This document shows, piece after piece, positions 26,687 through 35,257 of a stretch of 64,000 nt of DNA. Within the stretch, counting starts at the first letter, position 1. Every line of letters starts with the position of its first letter. The DNA lies in NCBI GenBank assembly GCA_963780545.1, contig CAWACK010000008.1, positions 124,001 to 188,000 on the forward strand, written 5' to 3'. The notes below the pieces were generated by a model that worked only from the letters and a program-made list of their open reading frames with translations, did no database searches and was not told where the DNA came from. The position numbers were made by a program, and so were the translations under genes. The DNA is from UBA8941 sp963780545 (GTDB lineage Archaea; Thermoproteota; Bathyarchaeia; TCS64).

Positions 26687-27175
26687 TTGCCCTTCATAAG
26701 AATCGATGAGATTAGGGATATGACTATCGAGCAAAAGCAACAAAAACTCGAAGAGTTAAAGGTAGAATTATCAAAGATCAGGACCTTAATAAACGCCGGT
26801 GGATCCGTTGAAAATCCCGGTAGAGTCAAAACGCTGAAGAAGGCAATAGCAAGAATTGAGACTGTTATAAACGAGGAGGCGTCGAAGTCAGTGACGCCAG
26901 TTACCGCTGGTAACATAATACGCCACGAGTTAATTGGGCTAGAGGTGAGGATCAGCAGTGGCAATAACAGGTGTCAAAAACGGATTAAGGGTTTCGTAGC
27001 TAATGAAACGCGAAATACACTGATTATCCACCAAGACAAAGAGGAGAAGAAGGTAGCCAAAGGCGATGCGTCTTTCATTTTCAACCTAGATGGAAAATTG
27101 GTTGAGGTAGAGGGAATAACCCTCATCGGTCGACCAGAAGACCGCGTAAATAAGAAGACAAAACGTGAGTGGTAG
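26687..27175 (+). CDS. rpl29-rnp1: uL29 fused to RNase P component 1 (Rpp29/Rnp1)
   Basis: One 162-codon frame with two known proteins. Residues 1-65 are uL29 (IRDMTIEQKQQKLEELKVEL, then NPGRVKTLKKAIARIETVI). Residues 69-162 are archaeal RNase P protein 1 (VTPVTAGNIIRHELIGLEV, then KGFVANETRNTLII and the KGDASFIF, VEVEGITLIGRPEDRV core), the OB/Sm-like subunit of the tRNA 5'-processing enzyme. In other archaea these are separate adjacent genes (uL29, sometimes another, rnp1, uS17). No stop lies between them here. A GTG at 26891 preceded by GAGGAGG (26873-26879, 11-base gap) could allow separate translation of Rnp1 as well. TTG start. Confidence 0.88.
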   Translation: MPFIRIDEIRDMTIEQKQQKLEELKVELSKIRTLINAGGSVENPGRVKTLKKAIARIETVINEEASKSVTPVTAGNIIRHELIGLEVRISSGNNRCQKRIKGFVANETRNTLIIHQDKEEKKVAKGDASFIFNLDGKLVEVEGITLIGRPEDRVNKKTKREW

Positions 27176-27190
27176 GGCGTAAACGGTTTG

Positions 27191-27505
27191 ATGAGCCTTA
27201 AGAGACCCGAGAACGAGTGTAGTGACCCAGACTGCCCATTCCATGGCTCCCTAGCGGTGAGGGGGCGGGTATTGGACGGTGTGGTGGTTAGCGATAGAAT
27301 GGTAAAGTCTGTCGTTATCCGCATCAACTACACCAGATTCAACAGGAAATACGAGCGCTACTCGCGAGCGAGTAGCCGCATCACCGCACATAATCCCCCA
27401 TGCATAGACGCTAAGAGGGGCGAGAAGGTACGCATAGCCGAATGCAGACCTCTAAGCAAAACAAAGTCCTTCTGCGTCGTTGAAAAGCTAGCTGAGGAGG
27501 AGTGA
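27191..27505 (+). CDS. rps17: Ribosomal protein uS17
   Basis: 104 residues from ATG 27191. Archaeal form with N-terminal CSDPDCPFHGSLAVRGRVL, which may bind zinc, and the OB-fold core KSVVIRINYTRFNRKYERY and HNPPCIDAKRGEKVRIAECRPL. In frame with the preceding gene across its TAG. Confidence 0.96.
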   Translation: MSLKRPENECSDPDCPFHGSLAVRGRVLDGVVVSDRMVKSVVIRINYTRFNRKYERYSRASSRITAHNPPCIDAKRGEKVRIAECRPLSKTKSFCVVEKLAEEE

Positions 27506-27509
27506 ATAA

Positions 27510-27932
27510 ATGAGTAAAAGAACGGGGAAGAGAAAACTTACGCCACGGCGTAAGATAAGCGGTGGTCTAACATCTGGCTCCGTCTTCATCTGCGCTGACA
27601 ATAGTGGTGCACGTGTACTCCGCCTCATACAGGTATTCGGCTACAAGGGACGTCGCCGAAGGCTACCAATAGCAAGCGTAGGCGATCTATGTATGGTCAG
27701 TTGTCGTGAGGGAACGCCGGAGATGAGGCGACAAATGTTCAACGCGGTCATCATTCGCCAGAGGAAACCATACCTCAGGAAAGACGGAACATGGATCCAG
27801 TTCGAGGATAACGCTGCAGTCATTCTAACACCGGAGGGTACCTTGAGGGGATCCGATGTCAAGGGACCCGTAGCTAGAGAAGCCGTAGAACGCTTCGCAC
27901 GTCTCGGAACAACTGCGAGGATGGTCGTTTAA
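27510..27932 (+). CDS. rpl14: Ribosomal protein uL14
   Basis: 140 residues. Core SVFICADNSGARVLRLIQV and FNAVIIRQRKPYLRKDGTW, DNAAVILTPEGTLRGSDVKG. Subunit-interface protein. Immediately followed by uL24. Confidence 0.97.
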   Translation: MSKRTGKRKLTPRRKISGGLTSGSVFICADNSGARVLRLIQVFGYKGRRRRLPIASVGDLCMVSCREGTPEMRRQMFNAVIIRQRKPYLRKDGTWIQFEDNAAVILTPEGTLRGSDVKGPVAREAVERFARLGTTARMVV

Positions 27933-28286
27933 ATGAGGAAAGTAGGCAATACTAAACCCTCTACCGTAAGAAAGCAGCAGAGAAATGCCCCCCTTCATAT
28001 TCGAAGAAAATTCATATCCGCACCACTCTCACCAAACCTCAGGTCTCAATATGGCGCTCGTACAATGCCAGTTATTGAGGACGATACTGTTGCTATAACA
28101 AAGGGTGACAGAAAGCTCACTGAGGGAAAAGTCCTCAGAGTCAATACGAGGGACGCTAAAGTCTATGTAGAGGGTGTTACAAGAACACGCCTCGACGGCT
28201 CTAACGTACAGATCCCTGTAAGAGCTGAAAATTTGATGATTATAAAACTAAACTTAGACGATGACTGGCGAAAACGGATCCATTGA
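27933..28286 (+). CDS. rpl24: Ribosomal protein uL24
   Basis: 117 residues. N-terminal KPSTVRKQQRNAPLHIRRK and KOW motif region (RTMPVIEDDTVAITKGDRK, TEGKVLRVNTRDAKVYVEG). Starts on the base after the uL14 stop. Confidence 0.96.
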   Translation: MRKVGNTKPSTVRKQQRNAPLHIRRKFISAPLSPNLRSQYGARTMPVIEDDTVAITKGDRKLTEGKVLRVNTRDAKVYVEGVTRTRLDGSNVQIPVRAENLMIIKLNLDDDWRKRIH

Positions 28287-28319
28287 TAGAAAGGGCTTCA
28301 AGTCCAAGGAGGACTAAAA

Positions 28320-29051
28320 ATGGGTAAAAAAGGACCAACTCGTCACATGAAGAGACAATTAGCTCCAAAGTTCTGGACCATCCACAGGAAAGAAAAGGTC
28401 TGGTCCATCAAGACCAGCCCTGGTCCACACACATTCGGATCATCGATACCTATAGCGGTACTACTTCGAGACATGTTGAGCTACACCTCCACGCGAAGAG
28501 AGGCATCAATGATAGCTAAGCAGGGCAAAATAAAGATCGATGGCAAACCTCGATTAGATGATAAGTTCCCCGTAGGACTAATGGACGTTGTTTCTCTGCC
28601 CGATGCAGGCGAGAATTATCGCGTACTCCCCGCTAAGGGAGGGCGTCTAATTCTACATCAGATAAAGGGAGAAGAAACAGGTTACAAACTATGTCGGATT
28701 ATAGGTAAGATCTCCCTCAGAAACGATATGATGCAGCTAAGACTTCACGATGGAAGAACAATTAGTGTCCCAGCTGGAAGTCACTATAACGTGAACGACG
28801 TTCTAAAGATAAAGATTCCTTCACAGGAGATAATCGATTACATTCCATTCAAAGACCAGCTTACAATAGTAATTACGGGTGGCAGGTCCCAAGGCGAGAC
28901 AGGAATAATAATTGGTCTGGGAGACGAACCAGGATGGAAGAAGACAGCAACTGTGAGAACCACTAAAGGTGAAGACATCCGAACATTAACGAAGTATGTC
29001 TTCCCCATTGGCATATCTCAGCCGCTGATATCTTTACCGGAGGGTCAATGA
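28320..29051 (+). CDS. rps4e: Ribosomal protein eS4
   Basis: 243 residues. Archaeal/eukaryotic-specific protein: N-terminal MGKKGPTRHMKRQLAPKFW, an S4 RNA-binding domain (EASMIAKQGKIKIDGKPRLD) and a C-terminal KOW-type region (VITGGRSQGETGIIIG). GGAGG lies before the ATG. Confidence 0.97.
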   Translation: MGKKGPTRHMKRQLAPKFWTIHRKEKVWSIKTSPGPHTFGSSIPIAVLLRDMLSYTSTRREASMIAKQGKIKIDGKPRLDDKFPVGLMDVVSLPDAGENYRVLPAKGGRLILHQIKGEETGYKLCRIIGKISLRNDMMQLRLHDGRTISVPAGSHYNVNDVLKIKIPSQEIIDYIPFKDQLTIVITGGRSQGETGIIIGLGDEPGWKKTATVRTTKGEDIRTLTKYVFPIGISQPLISLPEGQ

Positions 29052-29052
29052 G

Positions 29053-29592
29053 TTGTCAACCGAAATCGTAGAGACAAACCCAATGAGGGCTCTAAGGATC
29101 GGCAAGGTCGTGGTTAATATGGGGGTAGGAGCTTCTGGCGATCCACTCGACCACGCACAAACCATCATGGAGCAGCTTACAGGGCAGAAACCCTGCCAAC
29201 GATACGCGAAACAGACCATCAGAGGCTTCAACATAAGGAAGAGAGAACCAATCGCTTGCATGGTTACCCTTCGCGGCCAAAAGGCAGAGGACTTCCTAAT
29301 CAAGGCTTTACAAGCCAACGACAAAAAAATCAAACAGCGTAGCTTCGATAGGTGGGGTAATTTCGCATTTGGTATCAAGGAACATATAGATATCCCAGGT
29401 ACAAGATACGACCCTAACCTTGGGATTACAGGTATGGACATCATGGTGACTGTTGAGAGATCAGGATACCATATAGATGAAAGAAAACACGCAAGGGGAA
29501 AAATTGGAACATATCAAAAAGTAACCCCAGACGAGTCAAAGGAATTCATTAAAAAGAAGTTCGGTGTCGAGGTGAAAGAGGCCGATGAGTGA
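29053..29592 (+). CDS. rpl5: Ribosomal protein uL5
   Basis: 179 residues. TTG at 29053 preferred (MSTEIVETNPM); a later ATG 29083-ish would also work. Conserved VNMGVGASGDPLDHA and KRQ-type REPIACMVTLRG. Binds 5S rRNA. The stop overlaps uS14 by 8 bases. Confidence 0.96.
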   Translation: MSTEIVETNPMRALRIGKVVVNMGVGASGDPLDHAQTIMEQLTGQKPCQRYAKQTIRGFNIRKREPIACMVTLRGQKAEDFLIKALQANDKKIKQRSFDRWGNFAFGIKEHIDIPGTRYDPNLGITGMDIMVTVERSGYHIDERKHARGKIGTYQKVTPDESKEFIKKKFGVEVKEADE

Positions 29593-29740
29593 GCAAAAGA
29601 AGCGTACGACAGGACCAGGTAGCAGAGCATGCATCAGATGTGGTACCCATAATGGCCTCATCAGGCGCTACGGACTTAACATATGCAGAAAATGCTTCAG
29701 AGAAGTAGCCCCTGCAATGGGCTTCAAAAAGTACAGGTGA
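29585..29740 (+). CDS. rps14: Ribosomal protein uS14, zinc-binding form
   Basis: 51 residues from ATG 29585 to TGA 29740, too short for many gene callers. CIRCG and CRKC form a zinc knuckle, and the C-terminus FREVAPAMGFKKYR is typical. Sits in the expected place between uL5 and uS8, overlapping uL5 by 8 bases. Confidence 0.96.
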   Translation: MSEQKKRTTGPGSRACIRCGTHNGLIRRYGLNICRKCFREVAPAMGFKKYR

Positions 29741-29745
29741 TATGA

Positions 29746-30129
29746 GTGGACCCACTAGTAAACGCACTTAATACACTAATGAATCACGAAGGTAGGCGCA
29801 AAAAAGAGTGTATCATTACACCCGCCTCTGGCCTTGTTGGGAGGGTCCTACGCCTAATACAACAAAAGGGCTACATAGGTGAGATTGAGTTCATTGACGA
29901 CGGCAGACAAGGAAAGTTCCGCGTTCAACTCTTCGGTCGAATAAATGAATGTAAAGCGGTCCATCCACGATACTCAACTAAGGTCAAGGCGATGGAAAAG
30001 TGGGAGAAGCGTTTCTTACCAAGCCGTGACCTCGGCGCAGTCATCCTATCAACACCCAAGGGGGTTATCGACCACAGACAGGCTAAGGAGCTCAACGTCG
30101 GTGGCGTTGTCATAGCGTATGTCTATTAA
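29746..30129 (+). CDS. rps8: Ribosomal protein uS8
   Basis: 127 residues, GTG start. Conserved DPLVNALNTLMNHEGRRKKE and the C-terminal LGAVILSTPKGVIDHRQAKE and GGVVIAYVY. Binds central domain of 16S rRNA. Confidence 0.96.
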   Translation: MDPLVNALNTLMNHEGRRKKECIITPASGLVGRVLRLIQQKGYIGEIEFIDDGRQGKFRVQLFGRINECKAVHPRYSTKVKAMEKWEKRFLPSRDLGAVILSTPKGVIDHRQAKELNVGGVVIAYVY

Positions 30130-30140
30130 GGTGAGCATAA

Positions 30141-30674
30141 ATGTCCATACAATTAGTCGAAAACACCGTAGAAATACCAGATGATGTTCAGCTAACTCTA
30201 GACGGTAAAAAAGTCACGGTGCAGGGTAAAAAAGGCAAATTAACCAAGGACTTTAGTCATACAAAACTCACGATGGTCAAAGAAGGTAATACAATTAAAC
30301 TAAGTGTCTCGAATCCACGTAGGACTGAAGCAGCTCTCGTAGGAACAATTAGCGCACATATTAAGAATATGATTAAAGGCGTAACTCAAGGCTGGACCTA
30401 CAAGATGAAGATCGTCTTCGTTCACTTCCCCACATCTGTAAAGATCATTGGAAAAGAAGTCCATATAGAGAACTTCGTCGGTGAGAGAAAGGCTCGAATA
30501 GCTGAGATACTCGGGGAAACAAAAGTGACCGTCAAGCAGGAAGATGTAATAATTGAGGGCATCGACCTCGATGACGTTAGCCAAACAGCCGCTAACATAC
30601 AGACTAGAGCTAAAATACGTAATAAGGACCTGAGAAAGTTTCTGGACGGTATCTACGTCTATAGTAAGGAGTAA
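30141..30674 (+). CDS. rpl6: Ribosomal protein uL6
   Basis: 177 residues with two L6 repeats: TLDGKKVTVQGKKGKLTKDF and VKIIGKEVHIENFVGERKAR. GMTQGWTYKM-type linker is seen as GVTQGWTYKMKIV. Near the factor-binding site. Confidence 0.96.
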   Translation: MSIQLVENTVEIPDDVQLTLDGKKVTVQGKKGKLTKDFSHTKLTMVKEGNTIKLSVSNPRRTEAALVGTISAHIKNMIKGVTQGWTYKMKIVFVHFPTSVKIIGKEVHIENFVGERKARIAEILGETKVTVKQEDVIIEGIDLDDVSQTAANIQTRAKIRNKDLRKFLDGIYVYSKE

Positions 30675-30681
30675 ATGAACA

Positions 30682-31113
30682 ATGATTGAAACAGAAAAAA
30701 GAAGGCTTCTCAAGGTTAGGAAAAAGCTTAGTCAGCACCGTCCAAAGTTCTATGCATTTGAGTCTTGGCGTTTCGTTAAGATCAAGCCAAGATGGAGAAG
30801 GCCACGAGGTATCGATAACAAGATGCGCACTAACGAAAAGGGTTGGCCAAGAGTTGCAAATATCGGATGGGGTGGTCCAGCAGATGTGCGCGGTTTACAC
30901 CCGTCCGGTAAGAATGAAGTGTTGATCAACAACATCAAAGAACTAAAATCAGTCGATATCGAGACCCAAGTCGCAAGGATTGGCGGAACTGTTGGAGGAA
31001 AGAAAAGAGCACTCATAATTGAGGAGGCCGAGAAACTCGGCGTAAAGATCCTTAACGTTGGAGCGAAACCCAAGTCCTCAGACTTTGAGAAGTTGGAGGA
31101 AGAAAAGAAATGA
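30682..31113 (+). CDS. rpl32e: Ribosomal protein eL32
   Basis: 143 residues. KFYAFESWRFVKIKPRWRRP and GLHPSGKNEVLINN are typical of the family, followed by an EVLINNIKELK, RIGGTVGGKKR tail. Overlaps eL19 start by 4 bases. Confidence 0.95.
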   Translation: MIETEKRRLLKVRKKLSQHRPKFYAFESWRFVKIKPRWRRPRGIDNKMRTNEKGWPRVANIGWGGPADVRGLHPSGKNEVLINNIKELKSVDIETQVARIGGTVGGKKRALIIEEAEKLGVKILNVGAKPKSSDFEKLEEEKK

Positions 31114-31568
31114 ATCTCACAAACCAGAGACGATTAGCAGCCTCTTTACTCGAGGTAGGCATCAACCGCATTTGGATCGACCCAGAAAAGATCGAGGACG
31201 TAGAGGGTGCCATCACGCGCAATGAGGTTAGAAAGCTAATCAGAGAGAGCGTCATAAAGGCGATTCCAGAGAAAGGAACAAGTCGTGGACGCGCAAGAGT
31301 ACTCGCCCAGAAAAAGAGAACCGGCCGTAGAATCGGTATGGGCACTAAGAAGGGAAAGAAGTTCTCCGAAGTCCCGGAAAAGACTCGATGGATGAACCGC
31401 ATTAGAGCACTAAGAAGGAAACTCACCGAGCTTCGCGACCAACGCATAATCACAGTCAGCACATATCGTAGCCTATACATGAAAGCGAAAGGTGGAGAGT
31501 TCCGAAGCCTAGCCGAATTAGAGAGGCACATAAATGAGCAGAAATTGAGGAGGCGTACATTTGGCTAA
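31110..31568 (+). CDS. rpl19e: Ribosomal protein eL19
   Basis: 152 residues. Starts MNLTNQRRLAASLLEVGINR; core RNEVRKLIRESVIKAIP-like and KGTSRGRARVLAQKKRTGRR. ATG overlaps the eL32 stop, and the stop overlaps uL18 by 8 bases. Confidence 0.96.
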   Translation: MNLTNQRRLAASLLEVGINRIWIDPEKIEDVEGAITRNEVRKLIRESVIKAIPEKGTSRGRARVLAQKKRTGRRIGMGTKKGKKFSEVPEKTRWMNRIRALRRKLTELRDQRIITVSTYRSLYMKAKGGEFRSLAELERHINEQKLRRRTFG

Positions 31569-32148
31569 GAACGCACGCTATAGGGTCGCTTATAGGCGTA
31601 GGAGAGAGCAAAAAACTGATTACCAGGCCAGAAGGATAATGGCCACATCGGAGCATCCAAGGTTTGTCGTGAGGGCATCTAACAAGGGTATTATAGCTCA
31701 GGTTGTAAAGGCTGAGTTAGATGGAGACAAGGTACTAACCCAAGCAGCATCCAGCGAACTTCTAACAAAGTACGGATGGCAAGCAAGCGGGAAGAGCATC
31801 CCAGCTGGCTACCTTCTAGGACTAATAGCCGGTCATAAAGCTATCAAGGTGGGGATCGATACCGTTTACCTTGACCTAGGTTTAAAGAGGCCAACAAAAG
31901 GATCGAAGATCTTTGCTGTTGTAAAAGGCGCCATTGATGCAGGGTTGAATATACCATGCGACAGCGACGTCATCCCGCCACCTGAGAGAATCAATGGCGG
32001 TGACATCGCAAAATACGCGCTGATGATAGACCCAGAGGGATACGAGAAACACTTCTCGGTCTACCTTAGGAAGGGCTTAAGACCTGAATCTCTCCCTGAC
32101 CACTTTGATAAAACTAAAAAGAAGATCCAGGAGGACTGGGCACAATGA
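31561..32148 (+). CDS. rpl18: Ribosomal protein uL18
   Basis: 195 residues, TTG start overlapping eL19. Archaeal long form: RYRVAYRRRREQKTDYQARR, RFVVRASNKGIIAQVV, and VYLDLGLKRPTKGSK. Binds 5S rRNA. Confidence 0.96.
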   Translation: MAKNARYRVAYRRRREQKTDYQARRIMATSEHPRFVVRASNKGIIAQVVKAELDGDKVLTQAASSELLTKYGWQASGKSIPAGYLLGLIAGHKAIKVGIDTVYLDLGLKRPTKGSKIFAVVKGAIDAGLNIPCDSDVIPPPERINGGDIAKYALMIDPEGYEKHFSVYLRKGLRPESLPDHFDKTKKKIQEDWAQ

Positions 32149-32789
32149 GTAGAGAATATCAGAGAGAAGGTCCATCTCTAGAGGACTGGGTTCCCCGTAC
32201 ACAGTTGGGAAAGATGGTCAAGGAAGGCCAGATCACTTCTATCCAGGACATATTCCGAGAAGGCTACAAGGTCAAGGAGGTCGAGATTATTGACTCTTTA
32301 GTTCAAGACCTCAAGGACGAAGTCATAGACATAACCATGGTCCAAAAGCAAACCGACGCTGGGCAAAGCTCACGTTTCCGGGCAGTGGTTGCTGTCGGTA
32401 ACGGGAATGGCCTCATAGGTCTCGGCGTGGGAAAGGCGAAGCGTGTCAGAAATGCCATCGAAAAAGGAATCCGCATGGCTAAGCTCAACCTCTACCCAAT
32501 TAAGAGGGGATGCGGTAGCTGGGAATGCGGTTGTGGTGAGAACCATTCACTCCCATTCCGCGTTAGAGGAAAGGCGGGAAGCGTAGTTCTCACCCTGTTG
32601 CCTGGTCCACAGGGTCTAGGTCTTGTAGTAGGTGACAACGCAAAGGTCGTCCTACAGCTTGCGGGAATCAAGGACTGCTGGTCGAAAGCCACAGGCACTA
32701 CGACAACAACCACATCTTTCGCCCTAGCTACATTTAATGCATTAAAACAGACTACCAAAATAATGACCCCTCAGGAGTGGACGATGTAG
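32145..32789 (+). CDS. rps5: Ribosomal protein uS5
   Basis: 214 residues. Double-stranded RNA-binding region RFRAVVAVGNGNGLIGLGVG, archaeal GCGSWECGCGENHSLPF insert and GSVVLTLLPGPQGLGLV. Overlaps uL18 by 4 bases. TAG stop. Confidence 0.97.
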   Translation: MSREYQREGPSLEDWVPRTQLGKMVKEGQITSIQDIFREGYKVKEVEIIDSLVQDLKDEVIDITMVQKQTDAGQSSRFRAVVAVGNGNGLIGLGVGKAKRVRNAIEKGIRMAKLNLYPIKRGCGSWECGCGENHSLPFRVRGKAGSVVLTLLPGPQGLGLVVGDNAKVVLQLAGIKDCWSKATGTTTTTTSFALATFNALKQTTKIMTPQEWTM

Positions 32790-32790
32790 T

Positions 32791-33264
32791 ATGTCAGGTA
32801 GAACTCTATTCGTCGTTCGCATAAGGGGAGGTATAGACGCCCAGAAAACCGTTAAGGACACTCTCACGATGCTTAGGATGGAGAAGAACAACTACGCTAC
32901 GATTCTTATGGAGAGTCCTTCTTATATTGGAATGCTTAGAAAAGCAAAAGATTACGTCACTTGGGGCGAGCCGACTGTGGAGGCGATTAAACTCCTGCTC
33001 GAGAAGAGGGGAAAACTCGTTGGTGACGCAAAGATCACCGACGAGACTATAAAGGAACTGGGATACGAGAACATCGAGAAGCTCGCCGAGTTAATCATAT
33101 CCGGGGAGATTGAGTTCAGTCAGCTCAATGGCGTCAAACCCTTCTTCAGAATGCACCCCCCAAAAAAGGGATTCAAGAGAACAGTCAAACGCCCATACAA
33201 CGATCATGGTGAGCTTGGATATAGGGGCGAAGCCATTAACGAGCTCATCAAGAGAATGTGCTAA
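32791..33264 (+). CDS. rpl30: Ribosomal protein uL30
   Basis: 157 residues (long archaeal/eukaryotic type). FVVRIRGGIDAQKTVKDTL and the RMHPPKKGFKRTVKRPYND-type end are characteristic. Confidence 0.95.
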   Translation: MSGRTLFVVRIRGGIDAQKTVKDTLTMLRMEKNNYATILMESPSYIGMLRKAKDYVTWGEPTVEAIKLLLEKRGKLVGDAKITDETIKELGYENIEKLAELIISGEIEFSQLNGVKPFFRMHPPKKGFKRTVKRPYNDHGELGYRGEAINELIKRMC

Positions 33265-33284
33265 AAGGAGATTAGGTGAATAAC

Positions 33285-33710
33285 ATGCCTCACGATCTGA
33301 GAAGAACACGGAAATACCGCGGGTCGAGATACTGCGGATGGGGCCAAGTTGGCCAGCACCGTAAGTCCGGCAGCCGAGGAGGAAAGGGATTCGCCGGAGG
33401 CCACAAGCATTTCTGGATCCAAACTGTAAAGTACAACCCCCTCAGGTACAGACGCATAGGCTTTGTACCACCATCGCTACTGAAGCCGGTACCAGCAATA
33501 ATAAACATCGGAGAACTTGAGGACCTAGCTGTTAAGGTGTTGGGTGCAGAAGCAGTTAAAGACGGTGCTGAATTAAACTTAACTGAGATAGGAGTAGGAA
33601 AACTCCTCGGAAGAGGAACCCTAGTTACTGCTCTTAAAGTTACGGTGGAATCAGTATCCGCGAGTGCCAAAAGTAAATTATTGAAAGCCGGCGGCTCTAT
33701 AGTAGAGTGA
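33285..33710 (+). CDS. rpl15: Ribosomal protein uL15
   Basis: About 141 residues from ATG 33285; GTG 33276 upstream is also in frame. RRTRKYRGSRYCGWGQVGQH and GGKGFAGGHKHFW are typical, and a glycine-rich core ends in KLLKAGGSIVE. Overlaps secY by 4 bases. Confidence 0.95.
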   Translation: MPHDLRRTRKYRGSRYCGWGQVGQHRKSGSRGGKGFAGGHKHFWIQTVKYNPLRYRRIGFVPPSLLKPVPAIINIGELEDLAVKVLGAEAVKDGAELNLTEIGVGKLLGRGTLVTALKVTVESVSASAKSKLLKAGGSIVE

Positions 33711-35125
33711 TAGCTTTGCGCTTCCTCGAGCTCTTCAAGCCCATATCCCGGATAATACCGGAGGTAAAGGCGCCAGAGAGGAAGGTGAGCTTCCAAAATA
33801 GGCTCATATGGACACTTTTGGCGCTCCTAATCTACTTCATAATGTCAGAGGTCCCAATCTATGGAATACCCCTCCAGCAAGGAGGTGACGTATTCACCGC
33901 CTATAGGGTGATTTTTGCCTCGACCAAAGGAACTCTTATGGAGCTAGGAATTGGCCCCATAGTCACAGCAGGGCTCATTATACAACTGCTCGCTGGCTCA
34001 GATATCATATCCTTTGATAGGACCAGTGCTGAAGATCGTGGATTATTTACCACAGCAAGTAAATTCTTCTCTATAGTAATGATAATAATCCAAGCCTCAC
34101 TTTACATAATAAGCGGGCAATATGGAACAGTTACTCTAACAAAGTCACTTTTAATTTTTGGCCAACTCCTATTCGCCGGCATCATAATAATGATGCTCGA
34201 TGAATTAGTTCAAAAAGGCTGGGGCATCGGAAGCGGAATAAGCCTATTCATCGTTGGCGGAATTACGGCGAATATTTGGTGGAGCAGTCTAAGCTTCATC
34301 AACTACGATGGTAGAGCATATGGCGCAATCGTTGCCTTCTTCCAAGGAATCTGGACTCGAATGCCAGTTTTGGAGTGGTTTTATCGGTCGAACGGCGCAC
34401 CAGATATGATAGGCTTCTTCACTACAATAGTTGTTTTCCTCGCCGTAATATATTTCGAAGGAATGCGCGTAGAGTTACCAATTAGCCACAGCCAATATAG
34501 GGGATACCGTGGAAGGATGCCAATCAAACTACTTTACGTATCTAACATTCCTGTGATACTCGCTTACGCAGTGTTTGCAAACATACAGTTGGTTAGCCAG
34601 TTTGTCTGGAACAGATGGAACACTGGTAATAATGGTGGCTGGCTAAATTGGATTGGCACCTTTACTCATAACTCACAAGGCACACTCGTCCCAACTGGAG
34701 GACTAGTGTTTTACATAACCTCTCCTGGTGGCCTCCAAAATGTTATATCTGCTCCGATGAGAGCCGTTATCTACGCCGTAATCGTAGTGTTCTTCTGCGT
34801 GATCTTTAGCCTAACTTGGTTGGAGATAGGTGGTCTTAGTGCAGAAGATATGGCTGACCAACTCCTCGAGTCAGGCATGCAGATACCAGGCTTTAGAAGG
34901 AATAGACAACCAATCGTTACACTGTTGAACAGGTATATCCCAACAATAACAATAATAGGTGGAGCCATAGTCGGAGTACTCGCTGCCGTATCCGACTTCT
35001 TTGGAGTCTTCGGAAGTGGAATGGGTGCCTTACTTGCAGTTAGCATACTATATCAGTACTACCAAACCCTGGTTCAGGAACAAGTCGCAGATCTATACCC
35101 CTTCTTAAGAGGCGCCTTAGAGTAA
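33707..35125 (+). CDS. secY: Preprotein translocase subunit SecY
   Basis: 472 residues with about ten transmembrane helices. Central pore of the Sec translocon. GTG 33707 overlaps uL15; TTG 33716 is an alternative. Conserved segments include the N-terminal PEVKAPERKV, IYGIPLQQGG (plug region), GLIIQLLAGSDII, and VRVELPISHSQYRGYRGR-like EGMRVELPISHSQYRGYRG before TM6. In most archaea adk follows; here the cluster ends and hisS follows after 132 bases. Confidence 0.97.
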   Translation: MIALRFLELFKPISRIIPEVKAPERKVSFQNRLIWTLLALLIYFIMSEVPIYGIPLQQGGDVFTAYRVIFASTKGTLMELGIGPIVTAGLIIQLLAGSDIISFDRTSAEDRGLFTTASKFFSIVMIIIQASLYIISGQYGTVTLTKSLLIFGQLLFAGIIIMMLDELVQKGWGIGSGISLFIVGGITANIWWSSLSFINYDGRAYGAIVAFFQGIWTRMPVLEWFYRSNGAPDMIGFFTTIVVFLAVIYFEGMRVELPISHSQYRGYRGRMPIKLLYVSNIPVILAYAVFANIQLVSQFVWNRWNTGNNGGWLNWIGTFTHNSQGTLVPTGGLVFYITSPGGLQNVISAPMRAVIYAVIVVFFCVIFSLTWLEIGGLSAEDMADQLLESGMQIPGFRRNRQPIVTLLNRYIPTITIIGGAIVGVLAAVSDFFGVFGSGMGALLAVSILYQYYQTLVQEQVADLYPFLRGALE

Positions 35126-35257
35126 ACCAGGGGGCTGAATCCGCGCACAGACTGAAAAACGATCGAATATGAAAGTTGAGATGATAGAAAAGTTCGCTGT
35201 CAATAAATAGTCACGGAACCTTTTTCAATTCTTTACCTCGATATAGGCTAGGTCTAA

